From Bog-473 sp963728845 (GTDB lineage: Bacteria; Actinomycetota; Acidimicrobiia; Acidimicrobiales; RAAP-2): a DNA stretch of 64,000 bases. This document shows positions 8,875 to 17,138 of the stretch, in pieces (the first letter of the stretch is position 1; every line of letters begins with the position of its first letter). The position numbers and the translations under genes are program-made. The stretch covers positions 14,289-78,288 of the forward strand of contig CAVSLS010000042.1 in assembly GCA_963728845.1 (NCBI GenBank), read 5' to 3'. The notes below the pieces were generated by a model. The model did no database searches. It had not been told where the DNA came from and was given only the letters and a program-made list of their open reading frames with translations.

Positions 8875-9809
8875 CGGCGACCGCCACGGAGACCAGGACC
8901 GGCACGGTGCTGCGCCATACGATCGAGAAGGAGCGCCCGGCACCGGTGACACGCACGGCGACCCGGCGCAACGCGGCGGGCCACGACCTCGGGACGGTGG
9001 ACCTGGAGCCGACCGTCTTCGGGCTCGAGCCCAACCGTGCCGTGCTGCACCAGGTGGTGACGGCCCAGCTGGCCGCGGCCCGGGCCGGGACGCAGTCGAC
9101 CAAGACGCGGGCCGAGGTGCGGGGGGGCGGCGCCAAGCCGTTCCGCCAGAAGGGGACGGGGCGGGCCCGCCAGGGAAGTACCCGCTCGCCGTCGGCGAGC
9201 GGCGGCGGCGTGGCCCTCGGGCCCAAGCCGCGCAGCTACGCGCAGCGCACGCCCAAGAAGATGGTGCGCCTGGCCCTGCTCTCGGCGCTGAGCGACCGGG
9301 CCGAGATCGGGCGCGTCACCGTCGTCGACGAGTGGAAGATCACGGCGCCCAAGACCAAGGACGCCGCCACCATCCTGCGCAAGCTCAAGCTGAAGGGCTC
9401 GGTCCTGGTCGTCGTCGCCCACGACGAGCTGGACGTCGAGCGCTCCTTCGCCAACCTGCCCGAGGCGCAGACGACGACGTTCGCCGAGCTCTCGGCCCAC
9501 GACGTGCTCCGGGCCGACTGGCTGCTGTTCTCCGACCGCACGCTCCCCGCTGCCGCATCCGACTTCTCCGGCACGCACGTCGTCGAGGAGGGCGGGACGC
9601 CGGACGACGCCGGCGAAGCCGGCGAGCAGACCGAGAAGACGAAGCCGAGGAGGCGCAGGAGGCTGCGCCGGCCAAGCCGAGGGCGCGAGCCACCAAGCCG
9701 GCCAAGGCCGCGGCCAAGGCACGACCAAGCCCGAGCCCGAGCCCGAGGCCGAGGCCGAGGGCGACAGCGAGGAGGCCGACGCCGATGCGTGACGCCATGT
9801 CGGTGCTGA
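8871..9809 (+). CDS. rplD: 50S ribosomal protein L4, with C-terminal extension of uncertain frame
   Basis: GTG start overlapping the rplC stop. The L4 core (GGGAKPFRQKGTGRARQGSTRSP loop and the Rossmann-like part with SVLVVVAHDELDVERSF) is intact up to about residue 240. As read, the tail then becomes very Arg-rich and overlaps rplW by 25 bases. The other two frames there encode an acidic, Ala/Lys/Pro-rich tail (EAEEAQEAAPAKPRA, then KPEPEPEAEAEGDSEEADADA) stopping at 9792 inside the rplW start. That composition matches the acidic tails on L22, S3 and L29 nearby, so two one-base errors near 9645 and 9720 are likely and the true end may be 9792. Confidence 0.9.
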   Translation: MTATATETRTGTVLRHTIEKERPAPVTRTATRRNAAGHDLGTVDLEPTVFGLEPNRAVLHQVVTAQLAAARAGTQSTKTRAEVRGGGAKPFRQKGTGRARQGSTRSPSASGGGVALGPKPRSYAQRTPKKMVRLALLSALSDRAEIGRVTVVDEWKITAPKTKDAATILRKLKLKGSVLVVVAHDELDVERSFANLPEAQTTTFAELSAHDVLRADWLLFSDRTLPAAASDFSGTHVVEEGGTPDDAGEAGEQTEKTKPRRRRRLRRPSRGREPPSRPRPRPRHDQARARARGRGRGRQRGGRRRCVTPCRC

Positions 9810-10075
9810 TCCGCCCCGTCGTGTCCGAGAAGAGCTACGCGCTCATGGACCAGAGCGTCTACGTCTTCATCGTGGACCCGCGGGCCACCAAGATCGACGT
9901 GCGCCACGCGGTCGAGCAGGCCTTCGGCGTGCGGGTGACCAACGTCAACACGCTCAACCGCAAGGGCAAGGCGACGCGCAACCGGCGCACCAACGTGAAG
10001 GGCAAGCGGCCCGACACCAAGCGCGCCATCGTCACCTTGCACCCCGACGACTCCATCGACCTCTTCGATCGCTGA
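9785..10075 (+). CDS. rplW: 50S ribosomal protein L23
   Basis: 96 residues. LIRPVVSEKSYALMD at the N-terminus and the RKGKATRNRRTNVKGKRPDTKRAIV arm mark L23, which lines the nascent-chain exit tunnel and docks SRP and trigger factor. The start ATG at 9785 overlaps the probable true end of rplD; a second ATG at 9797 is possible. Confidence 0.96.
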   Translation: MRDAMSVLIRPVVSEKSYALMDQSVYVFIVDPRATKIDVRHAVEQAFGVRVTNVNTLNRKGKATRNRRTNVKGKRPDTKRAIVTLHPDDSIDLFDR

Positions 10076-10087
10076 TCAGGGAACGAC

Positions 10088-10924
10088 ATGCCACTTCGCT
10101 CACGCAAGCCCACCAGCCCCGGACGGCGCTTCCAGACCGTCTCGGACTTCTCCGAGATCACCCGCGACCGTCCCGAGAAGTCGCTGCTCGCGCCCAACCC
10201 GCAGAGCGGCGGACGCAACAACCACGGGCGCAAGACGTCGCGCCACCGCGGCGGCGGCCACAAGCAGCAGTACCGGATCATCGACTTCCGCCGGAACAAG
10301 GACGGCATCCCGGCCAAGGTGGCGGCCATTGAGTACGACCCCAACCGCAACGCCCGCATCGCCCTCCTGCACTACGCGGACGGTGAGAAGCGCTACATCC
10401 TCGCCCCTGCCGGGGTGAAGGTGGGCGACAAGCTCCAGAGCGGCCAGGGCGCGGACATCCGGCCCGGCAACGCGCTGCCCTTGCGCTACATCCCGGTGGG
10501 CTCGACCATCCACAACGTCGAGCTGCGCCCGGGCGGCGGCGGCAAGATGGCGCGTGGCGCCGGCATGAGCGTCCAGCTGGTGGCCAAGGAAGGTGTCTTC
10601 GCCACGCTGCGGCTGCCCTCCACCGAGATGCGGCGAGTCTCCATCGACTGCCGGGGCACCCTGGGCGTCGTCGGCAACGCCGAGGCCGAGCTGGTCAAGG
10701 TGGGCAAGGCCGGGCGCAACCGCTGGAAGGGAAAGCGCCCCCAGACGCGCGGCGTGGCCATGAACCCCGTCGATCACCCGCTCGGCGGCGGCGAGGGCAA
10801 GTCCTCCGGTGGCCGCCACCCGGTGTCGCCCTGGGGCAAGCCCGAAGGCCGCACGCGGGCCCGCAACAAGAAGTCCAATTCGATGATCGTTCGCCGGCGC
10901 CGCACCCGCGGCGCGCGGCGGTAG
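10088..10924 (+). CDS. rplB: 50S ribosomal protein L2
   Basis: 278 residues, full length. Conserved GGGHKQQYRIIDFRRNKDG, the KVGDKLQSG core and the C-terminal MNPVDHPLGGGEGKSSGGRHPVSPWG are intact; the latter region contains the histidine important for peptidyl transfer. Twelve bases after rplW. Confidence 0.99.
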   Translation: MPLRSRKPTSPGRRFQTVSDFSEITRDRPEKSLLAPNPQSGGRNNHGRKTSRHRGGGHKQQYRIIDFRRNKDGIPAKVAAIEYDPNRNARIALLHYADGEKRYILAPAGVKVGDKLQSGQGADIRPGNALPLRYIPVGSTIHNVELRPGGGGKMARGAGMSVQLVAKEGVFATLRLPSTEMRRVSIDCRGTLGVVGNAEAELVKVGKAGRNRWKGKRPQTRGVAMNPVDHPLGGGEGKSSGGRHPVSPWGKPEGRTRARNKKSNSMIVRRRRTRGARR

Positions 10925-10940
10925 TGGGGGTTGAGGAGCC

Positions 10941-11219
10941 ATGCCGCGTAGCCTGAAGAAGGGACCCTTCGTGGACGACCACCTGCTGAAGAAGGTGGAC
11001 GTCCTCAACTCGAGCGGAGACAAGAAGGTCATCAAGACCTGGTCTCGTCGCTCCACGATCATCCCCGACATGGTCGGGCACACCATCGCCGTCCACGACG
11101 GCCGCCGCCACGTGCCGGTCTACGTGACCGAGTCGATGGTGGGCCACAAGCTGGGCGAGTTCGCCCCGACCCGGACCTTCCGCTACCACGCCGGCCAGGA
11201 ACGGGGAGCGCGGCGATGA
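10941..11219 (+). CDS. rpsS: 30S ribosomal protein S19
   Basis: 92 residues beginning MPRSLKKGPFVDDHLLKKV, the classic S19 start, with the conserved GHKLGEFAPTRTFRYH end. S19 binds the 30S head with S13. The stop overlaps the rplV start (ATGA). Confidence 0.98.
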   Translation: MPRSLKKGPFVDDHLLKKVDVLNSSGDKKVIKTWSRRSTIIPDMVGHTIAVHDGRRHVPVYVTESMVGHKLGEFAPTRTFRYHAGQERGARR

Positions 11220-11926
11220 CCGCCACCAAGACCAACGAGCGTCCCGGGACGCGCGCGGTGCACCGCTACTGCGGGATGTCGGCCTCCAAGGCCCGCCAGG
11301 TCCTCGACCTGATCCGCGGCGAGGACGTGCAACGCGCCGCCGAGATCCTCACCGGCACCGAGCGCGAGGCCGCCGAGACCATCGGCAAGGTCCTGACGTC
11401 GGCCGTGGCCAACGCGGCCCACAACGACCAGCAGAATCCCGAGGAGCTCTACGTCTCGGCCTGCTACGCCGACGAGGGCACGACCATGAAGCGCTGGCGT
11501 CCCCGGGCCCGTGGGCGGGCCACGCGCATCCGCAAGCGGACCTGCCACATCACCATCATCGTGAGCCGGCTGCCGGCCGACCAGCTCGAGCTGCGCCGCC
11601 GCCGCATGGAGGCGGTCAGCGCCAACCGTTCCCGCCGGGTCGACGCCTCGCGGCGCCGGGCCGACCTGTCCGGCCGCCTGTCGCGCCGCCGGGCCGCCCA
11701 GGCCGCCGCGGCCGAGCAGACCGCGGCCGAAGAGGCCGCGGCCGAGGAGGCGGAAGAGGACTTCACCGATCAGGCGCTGGCCGAGGCCGAGGTGGCCGAC
11801 GCGGAGCCCGAGGTGACCGAGGCCGACACGGTGGACGGCGGCATCGACGAGGACGCCGTCGAGGGCGCGGCGGCCAACGAGGAGTCGGCCGAGGCCGACG
11901 CAGACGAGAAGGTCGAGGACGAGTAG
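11216..11926 (+). CDS. rplV: 50S ribosomal protein L22 with long acidic C-terminal tail
   Basis: 236 residues, about twice the usual length of L22 (110-130). The core covers residues about 10-120 (YCGMSASKARQVLDLIRG; the tunnel hairpin RARGRATRIRKRTCHITIIVS). It is followed by an Arg-rich linker and then about 75 residues dominated by Ala and Glu/Asp (EQTAAEEAAAEEAEEDF and further). The frame is clean through to the stop immediately before rpsC, so the tail is real coding sequence. The role of the tail is unknown; similar tails occur on S3 and L29 here. Confidence 0.97.
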   Translation: MTATKTNERPGTRAVHRYCGMSASKARQVLDLIRGEDVQRAAEILTGTEREAAETIGKVLTSAVANAAHNDQQNPEELYVSACYADEGTTMKRWRPRARGRATRIRKRTCHITIIVSRLPADQLELRRRRMEAVSANRSRRVDASRRRADLSGRLSRRRAAQAAAAEQTAAEEAAAEEAEEDFTDQALAEAEVADAEPEVTEADTVDGGIDEDAVEGAAANEESAEADADEKVEDE

Positions 11927-13000
11927 ATGGGCCAGAAGGTAAACCCCTACGGCTTCCGCCTCGGGATCACGACGGATTGGAAGTCCCGCTGGTTCGAGGA
12001 GCGCCACTACCGCGACTTCGTGGTCGAGGACTGGAAGATCCGCGACTACCTGATGACGCAGCTCGAGGCTGCGGCCGTCAGCCGCATCGAGGTGGAACGT
12101 ACCCGCGACCGCCTGCGCGTCGACATCCACACCGCGCGTCCGGGCATCGTCATCGGCCGCCGCGGCGCCGAGGCGGACCGGCTCAAGAAGCACCTCGAGG
12201 AGATCACCGGGCTGCAGAACCGGATCCAGCTCAACATCCAGGAGATCAAGCAGCCCGAGCTCGACGCGGCGCTCATCGCCCAAGGCATCTGCGACCAGCT
12301 CGTGCGGCGGGTCGCCTTCCGCCGCGCCATGAAGCGCGCCATCCAGACGGTGCAGAAGGCCGGCGCGCAGGGCATCAAGGTCCAGTGCTCGGGCCGCCTC
12401 GGCGGCTCGGAGATGTCCCGCAAGGAGCAGTACCGCGAGGGTCGCGTGCCCCTGCACACCCTGCGGGCCGACATCGACTACGGCTTCCGCGAGGCCCGGA
12501 CCACGTCGGGCCGGGTCGGCGTGAAGGTGTGGATCTACAAGGGCGACATCCTCCCCTACAAGGTCTCCATCGAGGACAAGATCACCCGCGAGGCTGCCAT
12601 GGCGGTCGGCGAGACGTCGGGCCAGAGCGGACCGCGCCGGCTGATCACGGCCGGCGGTGGGCGCCGCCGTGCCGAGGACTTCGCCACCGGTGACGGTGAG
12701 GTCGAGGACGAGGTCGAGGCCGAGGAGGCTGCCGCCACGGCGGAGCCGGCCGCAGAAGAGGAACTGGTCGAGACGGCGCTCGTCGAGGGCGCCGAGGTCG
12801 AGGCCGCCGAGGTCGAGGCCGCCGAGGTCGAGGGCGAAGAGGAGGGCGAAGAGGAAGTGGAGACGCCGGTGGCCGACCTGCTCCCCTCGCCGACCGAGCC
12901 CGACGAACTGGAGCGGCAGCTGACCCAGGACGAGGAGATGGAGCGGCAGAACCGCCACCAGCACCACGAGGCGCCGCACTTCCGGAGGGACGCGGACTGA
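11927..13000 (+). CDS. rpsC: 30S ribosomal protein S3 with long acidic C-terminal tail
   Basis: 357 residues against a usual 210-280. The core (MGQKVNPYGFRLGIT start, KH domain with IVIGRRGAEADRLKKHL, and GRLGGSEMSRKEQYREGRVPLHTLRADIDYG) ends near residue 212. The remaining 140 residues are acidic, with imperfect repeats of the pattern AEVEAAEVEAAEVEGEEEGEEE and a His-containing end (NRHQHHEAPHFRRDAD). S3 forms part of the mRNA entry channel and helicase. Its start codon directly follows the rplV stop codon. Confidence 0.97.
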   Translation: MGQKVNPYGFRLGITTDWKSRWFEERHYRDFVVEDWKIRDYLMTQLEAAAVSRIEVERTRDRLRVDIHTARPGIVIGRRGAEADRLKKHLEEITGLQNRIQLNIQEIKQPELDAALIAQGICDQLVRRVAFRRAMKRAIQTVQKAGAQGIKVQCSGRLGGSEMSRKEQYREGRVPLHTLRADIDYGFREARTTSGRVGVKVWIYKGDILPYKVSIEDKITREAAMAVGETSGQSGPRRLITAGGGRRRAEDFATGDGEVEDEVEAEEAAATAEPAAEEELVETALVEGAEVEAAEVEAAEVEGEEEGEEEVETPVADLLPSPTEPDELERQLTQDEEMERQNRHQHHEAPHFRRDAD

Positions 13001-13001
13001 C

Positions 13002-13439
13002 ATGTTGATGCCCAAGAAGGTCAAGCACCGCAAGACGCAGCGGGGCCGCCTCACCGGGGCGGCCAAGGGCGGCACGTCGGTCACGTTCGGCGACTTCGGG
13101 ATCCAGGCGCTCGAGCCGGGCTGGCTCACGGCGCGCCAGATCGAGGCCGCCCGTATCGCCATGACCCGGCACGTGAAGCGTGGCGGCAAGGTCTGGATCA
13201 GGGTCTTCCCGGACAAGCCGGTCACCCAGAAGCCGGCCGAGACGCGCATGGGCTCGGGCAAGGGCAACCCCGAGCTCTGGGTCGCCGTCGTGCACCCCGG
13301 GCGCATCCTCTTCGAGCTGGCGGGCGTGGACGAGGAGCTGGCGCGGGCCGCCATGGAGCGGGCCATTCAGAAGCTGCCCTTCAAGGCGCGCTTCGTGGTG
13401 CGCCCCGGGACCCACGGGCACGCGGAGGTGGCGATCTGA
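13002..13439 (+). CDS. rplP: 50S ribosomal protein L16
   Basis: 145 residues beginning MLMPKKVKHRKTQRG. FGDFGIQALEPGWLTARQIEAARIAMTRH and the KPAETRMGSGKGNPE loop identify L16, which orders the A-site tRNA region of the 50S subunit. One base after rpsC; the last base overlaps the rpmC start. Confidence 0.98.
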   Translation: MLMPKKVKHRKTQRGRLTGAAKGGTSVTFGDFGIQALEPGWLTARQIEAARIAMTRHVKRGGKVWIRVFPDKPVTQKPAETRMGSGKGNPELWVAVVHPGRILFELAGVDEELARAAMERAIQKLPFKARFVVRPGTHGHAEVAI

Positions 13440-13858
13440 TGCCGACCGCGCACGACCTCTCCATGCTCGACGGTGACGAGCTTGCCTCCCGCCTCGGCGA
13501 GTCGCGCCGCGAGCTGTTCAACCTGCGCTTCCAGCTGGCCACCGGCCAGCTGGACAACCCGGCCCGAATCGGGCAGGTCCGCCGCGAGGTGGCCCGCATG
13601 CTGACCGTGCTGCGCGGACGCGAGATCCTCGAGGCCGAGGGCGCCTACGTGGCCCCCACGGCGGCCGAGCACGAGGCGGCCCGGGCCAAGCTGGCGGCGG
13701 AGGACGCCGAGCGGGAGGAGAAGGCCGCCGCCAAGGCGGCGGCCGCCGAGGCGGAGGCGGACGGGGGCGAGCTGCACGACCACGACCACCTGGACGCCGA
13801 CATCGACGACATCGACGACATCGACGACCTGGACGACGACGAAGAGGATGAGGCCTGA
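13439..13858 (+). CDS. rpmC: 50S ribosomal protein L29 with acidic tail
   Basis: 139 residues, about twice normal. The L29 core (DELASRLGESRRELFNLRFQLATGQLDNPARIGQVRREVARMLTVLR) spans residues about 10-62. It is followed by a helix-prone Ala/Glu/Lys stretch and an Asp-rich end with the repeat DIDDIDDIDDLDDDEEDEA. L29 sits at the tunnel exit beside L23, where trigger factor docks, so an acidic tail here would be exposed. Frame is clean and overlaps both neighbours by one base. Confidence 0.95.
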   Translation: MPTAHDLSMLDGDELASRLGESRRELFNLRFQLATGQLDNPARIGQVRREVARMLTVLRGREILEAEGAYVAPTAAEHEAARAKLAAEDAEREEKAAAKAAAAEAEADGGELHDHDHLDADIDDIDDIDDLDDDEEDEA

Positions 13859-14340
13859 TGGCCGACGAGACCCCAGAGACCGAAGACGGACCGTGACCGA
13901 CGACGCCGCGGCCGACGAGGCCGTGGACGCCGCCAAGGCCGCCGCGGCGGACGCGGCGCAGGCGCTTGACGCCGTCGAGGCCGAGGCGGCCAGGGAACTG
14001 CCCGCCACGGACGAGGAAGCAGCGGTCCCGATCCCCGGCGCCGGCGCCCCCGCCACCGGCGAGACGGCACCCGAGGACGAGCGGCCCGCGCGCCAACCGG
14101 CGCAAGGTGCGTGAGGGCATCGTGGTCTCCGACGCCATGTCCTCGACCGTGGTCGTGGCCGTGGTCGAGCGGGTGCGCCACCGGAAGTACGGCAAGACCG
14201 TGCAGCGCACGAAGAAGCTCTACGTGCACGATGCCGACGACAGCGCCAAGGTGGGCGACCGGGTCCGGGTGCAAGAGACCCGGCCCCTCTCCAAGCTCAA
14301 GCGCTGGCGGCTGACCGAAGTGGTGGAGCGGGCCCGATGA
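13858..14340 (+). CDS. rpsQ: 30S ribosomal protein S17 with acidic N-terminal extension (two apparent frameshifts)
   Basis: The S17 core (KVREGIVVSDAMSSTVVVAVVERVRHRKYGK to VERAR) is clear from about 14089. Upstream, ATG at 13858 overlapping the rpmC stop begins MADETPETEDGP; the next frame then carries a long acidic, Ala-rich stretch (13892-14090, starting TDDAAADEAVDAA). Joining the three needs small shifts near 13893 and 14090. With both corrected the protein would be about 160 residues, with an acidic extension like those on L22, S3 and L29. If the shifts are real, translation could only start at GTG 14107 and give a short S17. Confidence 0.8.
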
Positions 14341-14705
14341 TTCAGCAGGAATCCCGGCTGCGGGTGGCCGACAACTCCGGCGCGCGCGAGGTGCTGTGCA
14401 TCCGCGTGCTCGGTGGGTCGCGCCGGCGCTACGCCAGCATCGGCGACGTGTTCGTGGCCACGGTCAAGGACGCCATCCCCGGTGCCGCGGTCAAGAAGGG
14501 CGACGTCGTCAAGTGCGTCGTCGTCCGCACCAAGAAGGAGAAGCGGCGTCCCGACGGGAGCTACATCCGCTTCGACGAGAACGCAGCCGTGCTCATCAAC
14601 GACCAGCAGCAGCCGCGCGGGACCCGCATCTTCGGGCCCGTGGGCCGCGAGCTGCGCGACAAGCGCTTCATGCGCATCGTGTCGCTCGCCCCGGAGGTGC
14701 TCTAA
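14337..14705 (+). CDS. rplN: 50S ribosomal protein L14
   Basis: 122 residues, full length, start overlapping the rpsQ stop. MIQQESRLRVADNSGAREVLCIRVLGGS and the KKGDVVKCVVVRTKK core are typical of L14, which contacts the 30S subunit and the silencing factor RsfS. Confidence 0.98.
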   Translation: MIQQESRLRVADNSGAREVLCIRVLGGSRRRYASIGDVFVATVKDAIPGAAVKKGDVVKCVVVRTKKEKRRPDGSYIRFDENAAVLINDQQQPRGTRIFGPVGRELRDKRFMRIVSLAPEVL

Positions 14706-15013
14706 TGCGGATCCACAAGGGAGACCAGGTGATCGTCCTGTCCGGCAAGGACAAGGGCAAGAAGGCGGAGGTGGTGCGCGCCATCCCGTCCCGCGAGCGG
14801 GTCATCCTCGAGGGCGTCAACGTGGCCAAGCGCCACGCCAAGCCGACCCGTGCCACCCAGCAGGGCGGCGTCATCGACAAGTTCATGCCCGTGCACGTCT
14901 CGACGGTGGCCTTGGTCTGCAAGAGCTGCGACAAGCCCACGCGCGCCGGGTACCGCTTCGAGGACGACGGCGAGAAGGTCCGCGTCTGCAAGAAGTGCGG
15001 GGCCGAGCTGTGA
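14705..15013 (+). CDS. rplX: 50S ribosomal protein L24, cysteine-pair type
   Basis: 102 residues beginning with the KOW motif HKGDQVIVLSGKDKGKKAEVV. The C-terminal half has two CxxC pairs (CKSC and CKKC), suggesting a zinc-bound form. L24 is an assembly initiator near the tunnel exit. Starts on the last base of the rplN stop and overlaps rplE by four bases. Confidence 0.97.
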   Translation: MRIHKGDQVIVLSGKDKGKKAEVVRAIPSRERVILEGVNVAKRHAKPTRATQQGGVIDKFMPVHVSTVALVCKSCDKPTRAGYRFEDDGEKVRVCKKCGAEL

Positions 15014-15582
15014 GCACGACCAGCGCGCCGGCGCGGCCGCGGCTGAAGGAGCGCTACCTGACGGAGGTGCGGGACCGGCTGAAGGACGAGCTTGGCCTGG
15101 GCAACGTCATGGAGGTGCCGCGGCTGGAGAAGATCGTCATCAACATGGGCGTCGGTCGGGCCACCCAGCAGGCCTCGCTCATTGAGGGGGCCCAGCGCGA
15201 CCTCGAGACCATCACGGGCCAGAAGCCCGTCGTGACCCGGGCCAAGAAGTCGATCGCCGGCTTCAAGCTGCGCGAGGGGCAGAGCATCGGGGTCAAGGCC
15301 ACGCTGCGCGGCGACCGGGCCTGGGAGTTCTTCGACCGCCTGCTCAGTCTGGCCATCCCCCGCATCCGCGACTTCCGGGGTCTCTCGCCCCGGTCGTTCG
15401 ACGGCCACGGCAACTACACGTTCGGGGTCACCGAGCAGCTGATCTTCCCCGAGATCGACTACGACAAGATCGACACGACCCGCGGTATGGACATCACCAT
15501 CGTCACGACCGCACGCACCAACGAGGAAGGACGGGCGTTCCTGGCAGCGTTCGGCTTTCCGTTCCGACAGGAGACCCGGTAG
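15010..15582 (+). CDS. rplE: 50S ribosomal protein L5
   Basis: 190 residues from a GTG overlapping the rplX stop. PRLEKIVINMGVGRATQ, GQKPVVTRAKKSIAGFKLREG and the C-terminal GMDITIVTTARTNEEGRAFL identify L5, which binds 5S rRNA and contacts the P-site tRNA. Confidence 0.98.
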   Translation: MSTTSAPARPRLKERYLTEVRDRLKDELGLGNVMEVPRLEKIVINMGVGRATQQASLIEGAQRDLETITGQKPVVTRAKKSIAGFKLREGQSIGVKATLRGDRAWEFFDRLLSLAIPRIRDFRGLSPRSFDGHGNYTFGVTEQLIFPEIDYDKIDTTRGMDITIVTTARTNEEGRAFLAAFGFPFRQETR

Positions 15583-15586
15583 CAAC

Positions 15587-15772
15587 ATGGCGAAGAAGGC
15601 ATTGATCGAGAAGCAGCAGCGCACTCCCAAGTTCAAGGTGCGGGGATACACCCGGTGCCAGCGGTGTGGACGGCCCAAGGCCGTCTATCGCAAGTTCGGG
15701 CTCTGCCGCATCTGCCTGCGCGTCATGGTGCACGCGGGCGAGGTGCCGGGCGTCACGAAGGCGAGCTGGTAG
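15587..15772 (+). CDS. rpsN: 30S ribosomal protein S14, zinc-binding type
   Basis: 61 residues, the short S14 (type Z). Four cysteines at residues 24, 27, 40 and 43 (CQRC and CRIC) form the zinc site. It lies between rplE and rpsH as usual in the spc block. Confidence 0.98.
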   Translation: MAKKALIEKQQRTPKFKVRGYTRCQRCGRPKAVYRKFGLCRICLRVMVHAGEVPGVTKASW

Positions 15773-15778
15773 GCCGCC

Positions 15779-16183
15779 ATGACGATGACCGACCCCATCG
15801 CGGACATGCTGACCCGGATCCGCAACGCGAACTCGGCCATGTTCGACACCGTGCGCATGCCCGGCTCCAAGCTCAAGGAATCCCTCGCCTCCATCCTGGA
15901 GCGGGAGGGCTTCATCGCCGGCTACAAGGTCGAGCCCAACATGGGCAAGCCCGGCACCACCCTCGAGATCATCATGAAGTACTCGGGCGACCGCACGCGG
16001 ACCATCGCCGGGATCAAGCGCGTCTCGAAGCCAGGCCTGCGGATTTACGCCCGGGCCGACGGCATGCCACGCGTGCTGGGCGGCATGGGGGTGGCCGTGG
16101 TCTCGACCAGCCAGGGCCTGCTGACCGACGCCGAGGCCCGCCGCAAGCATCTGGGCGGAGAGGTGTTGTGCCATGTCTGGTAG
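15779..16183 (+). CDS. rpsH: 30S ribosomal protein S8
   Basis: 134 residues. MTDPIADMLTRIRNANSA at the start, and the C-terminal GGMGVAVVSTSQGLLTDAEAR with a final GGEVLCHVW, are diagnostic. S8 binds helix 21 of 16S rRNA and in E. coli represses the spc operon. Confidence 0.98.
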   Translation: MTMTDPIADMLTRIRNANSAMFDTVRMPGSKLKESLASILEREGFIAGYKVEPNMGKPGTTLEIIMKYSGDRTRTIAGIKRVSKPGLRIYARADGMPRVLGGMGVAVVSTSQGLLTDAEARRKHLGGEVLCHVW

Positions 16184-16222
16184 TCCCGGGACCCGCACCG
16201 AAGCGAAGCGAGGGGAGGCCTG

Positions 16223-16762
16223 ATGTCGCGCGTCGGACGCTCGCCCATCGCGGTGCCCTCCAACGTCACCGTCACCCTCAGCGGCGCCACGGTCAACGTC
16301 AAGGGGCCCCAAGGCACCCTGGAGCGCGAGCTCCCCGAGGGCATCACGATCGCCCAGGAGGGCGACACGCTGGTGGTGACCCGGCCCGACGACGAGCGGC
16401 GGCACCGCGCACTGCACGGCCTGTCGCGATCGCTCGTCGCCAACATGGTCTCGGGCGTGACCGAGGGTTTCTCCAAGGAGCTCGAGATCGTGGGTGTCGG
16501 CTACCGCGCCACGGCCAAGGGCCCGAACTCCCTCGAGTTGGCGCTCGGCTTCTCACACCCCGTGCAGGTGGACGCGCCCGAGGGGATCACCTTCGAGGTG
16601 CCCGTCCCGACCCGCGTCGTCGTCAAGGGCATCGACAAGGAGAAGGTCGGCCAGGTGGCCGCCGACATCCGCAAGCTGCGCAAGCCCGAGCCCTACAAGG
16701 GCAAGGGTGTGCGCTACGCGAACGAGCGGGTGCTGCGCAAGGCCGGAAAGGCAGCGAAGTAA
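16223..16762 (+). CDS. rplF: 50S ribosomal protein L6
   Basis: 179 residues, full length. MSRVGRSPIAVPSNVTV, the mid-part GVGYRAT and the C-terminal RKPEPYKGKGVRYANE identify L6, located near the sarcin-ricin loop. The last base of the stop overlaps the rplR start. Confidence 0.98.
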   Translation: MSRVGRSPIAVPSNVTVTLSGATVNVKGPQGTLERELPEGITIAQEGDTLVVTRPDDERRHRALHGLSRSLVANMVSGVTEGFSKELEIVGVGYRATAKGPNSLELALGFSHPVQVDAPEGITFEVPVPTRVVVKGIDKEKVGQVAADIRKLRKPEPYKGKGVRYANERVLRKAGKAAK

Positions 16763-17136
16763 TGGCACGCACGAGCGATCGCACCCGGCTGCGCCTCCGG
16801 CGTCACGACCGTGTGCGCACCAAGGTGAGCGGCACCACCGAGTGCCCGCGGCTGGCCGTGCACCGGTCCAACCGTCACATTTCCGCCCAGCTCATCGACG
16901 ACACCGCCGGCCGCACCCTGGTCTCGGCGTCGTCGGTCGAGCCCGACCTGCGCGCGTCGTTGGGCAAGGGCGGTGGCGGTAACGTGACGGGCGCAGAATC
17001 GGTCGGTCGCCTGCTGGGTTCCAGGGCCAAGGCGGCCGGGATCACCACGGTGGTCTTCGACCGTGGGGGATTCGTGTACCACGGTCGTGTCGCCGTCCTG
17101 GCCGACGCGGCACGGGCCGAGGGACTGGAGTTCTGA
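16762..17136 (+). CDS. rplR: 50S ribosomal protein L18
   Basis: 124 residues. The basic start, CPRLAVHRSNRHISAQLIDD and the end VVFDRGGFVYHGRVAVLADAAR identify L18, a 5S rRNA binder partnering L5. It has a small Gly-rich loop (GKGGGGN) in the middle. Two bases before rpsE. Confidence 0.98.
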   Translation: MARTSDRTRLRLRRHDRVRTKVSGTTECPRLAVHRSNRHISAQLIDDTAGRTLVSASSVEPDLRASLGKGGGGNVTGAESVGRLLGSRAKAAGITTVVFDRGGFVYHGRVAVLADAARAEGLEF

Positions 17137-17138
17137 GC

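Noticed and set aside
11183..13366. 727-residue minus-strand frame under rplV, rpsC and rplP
   Set aside because: Shadow frame; the three ribosomal proteins on the plus strand explain the sequence and have overlapping stops and starts.
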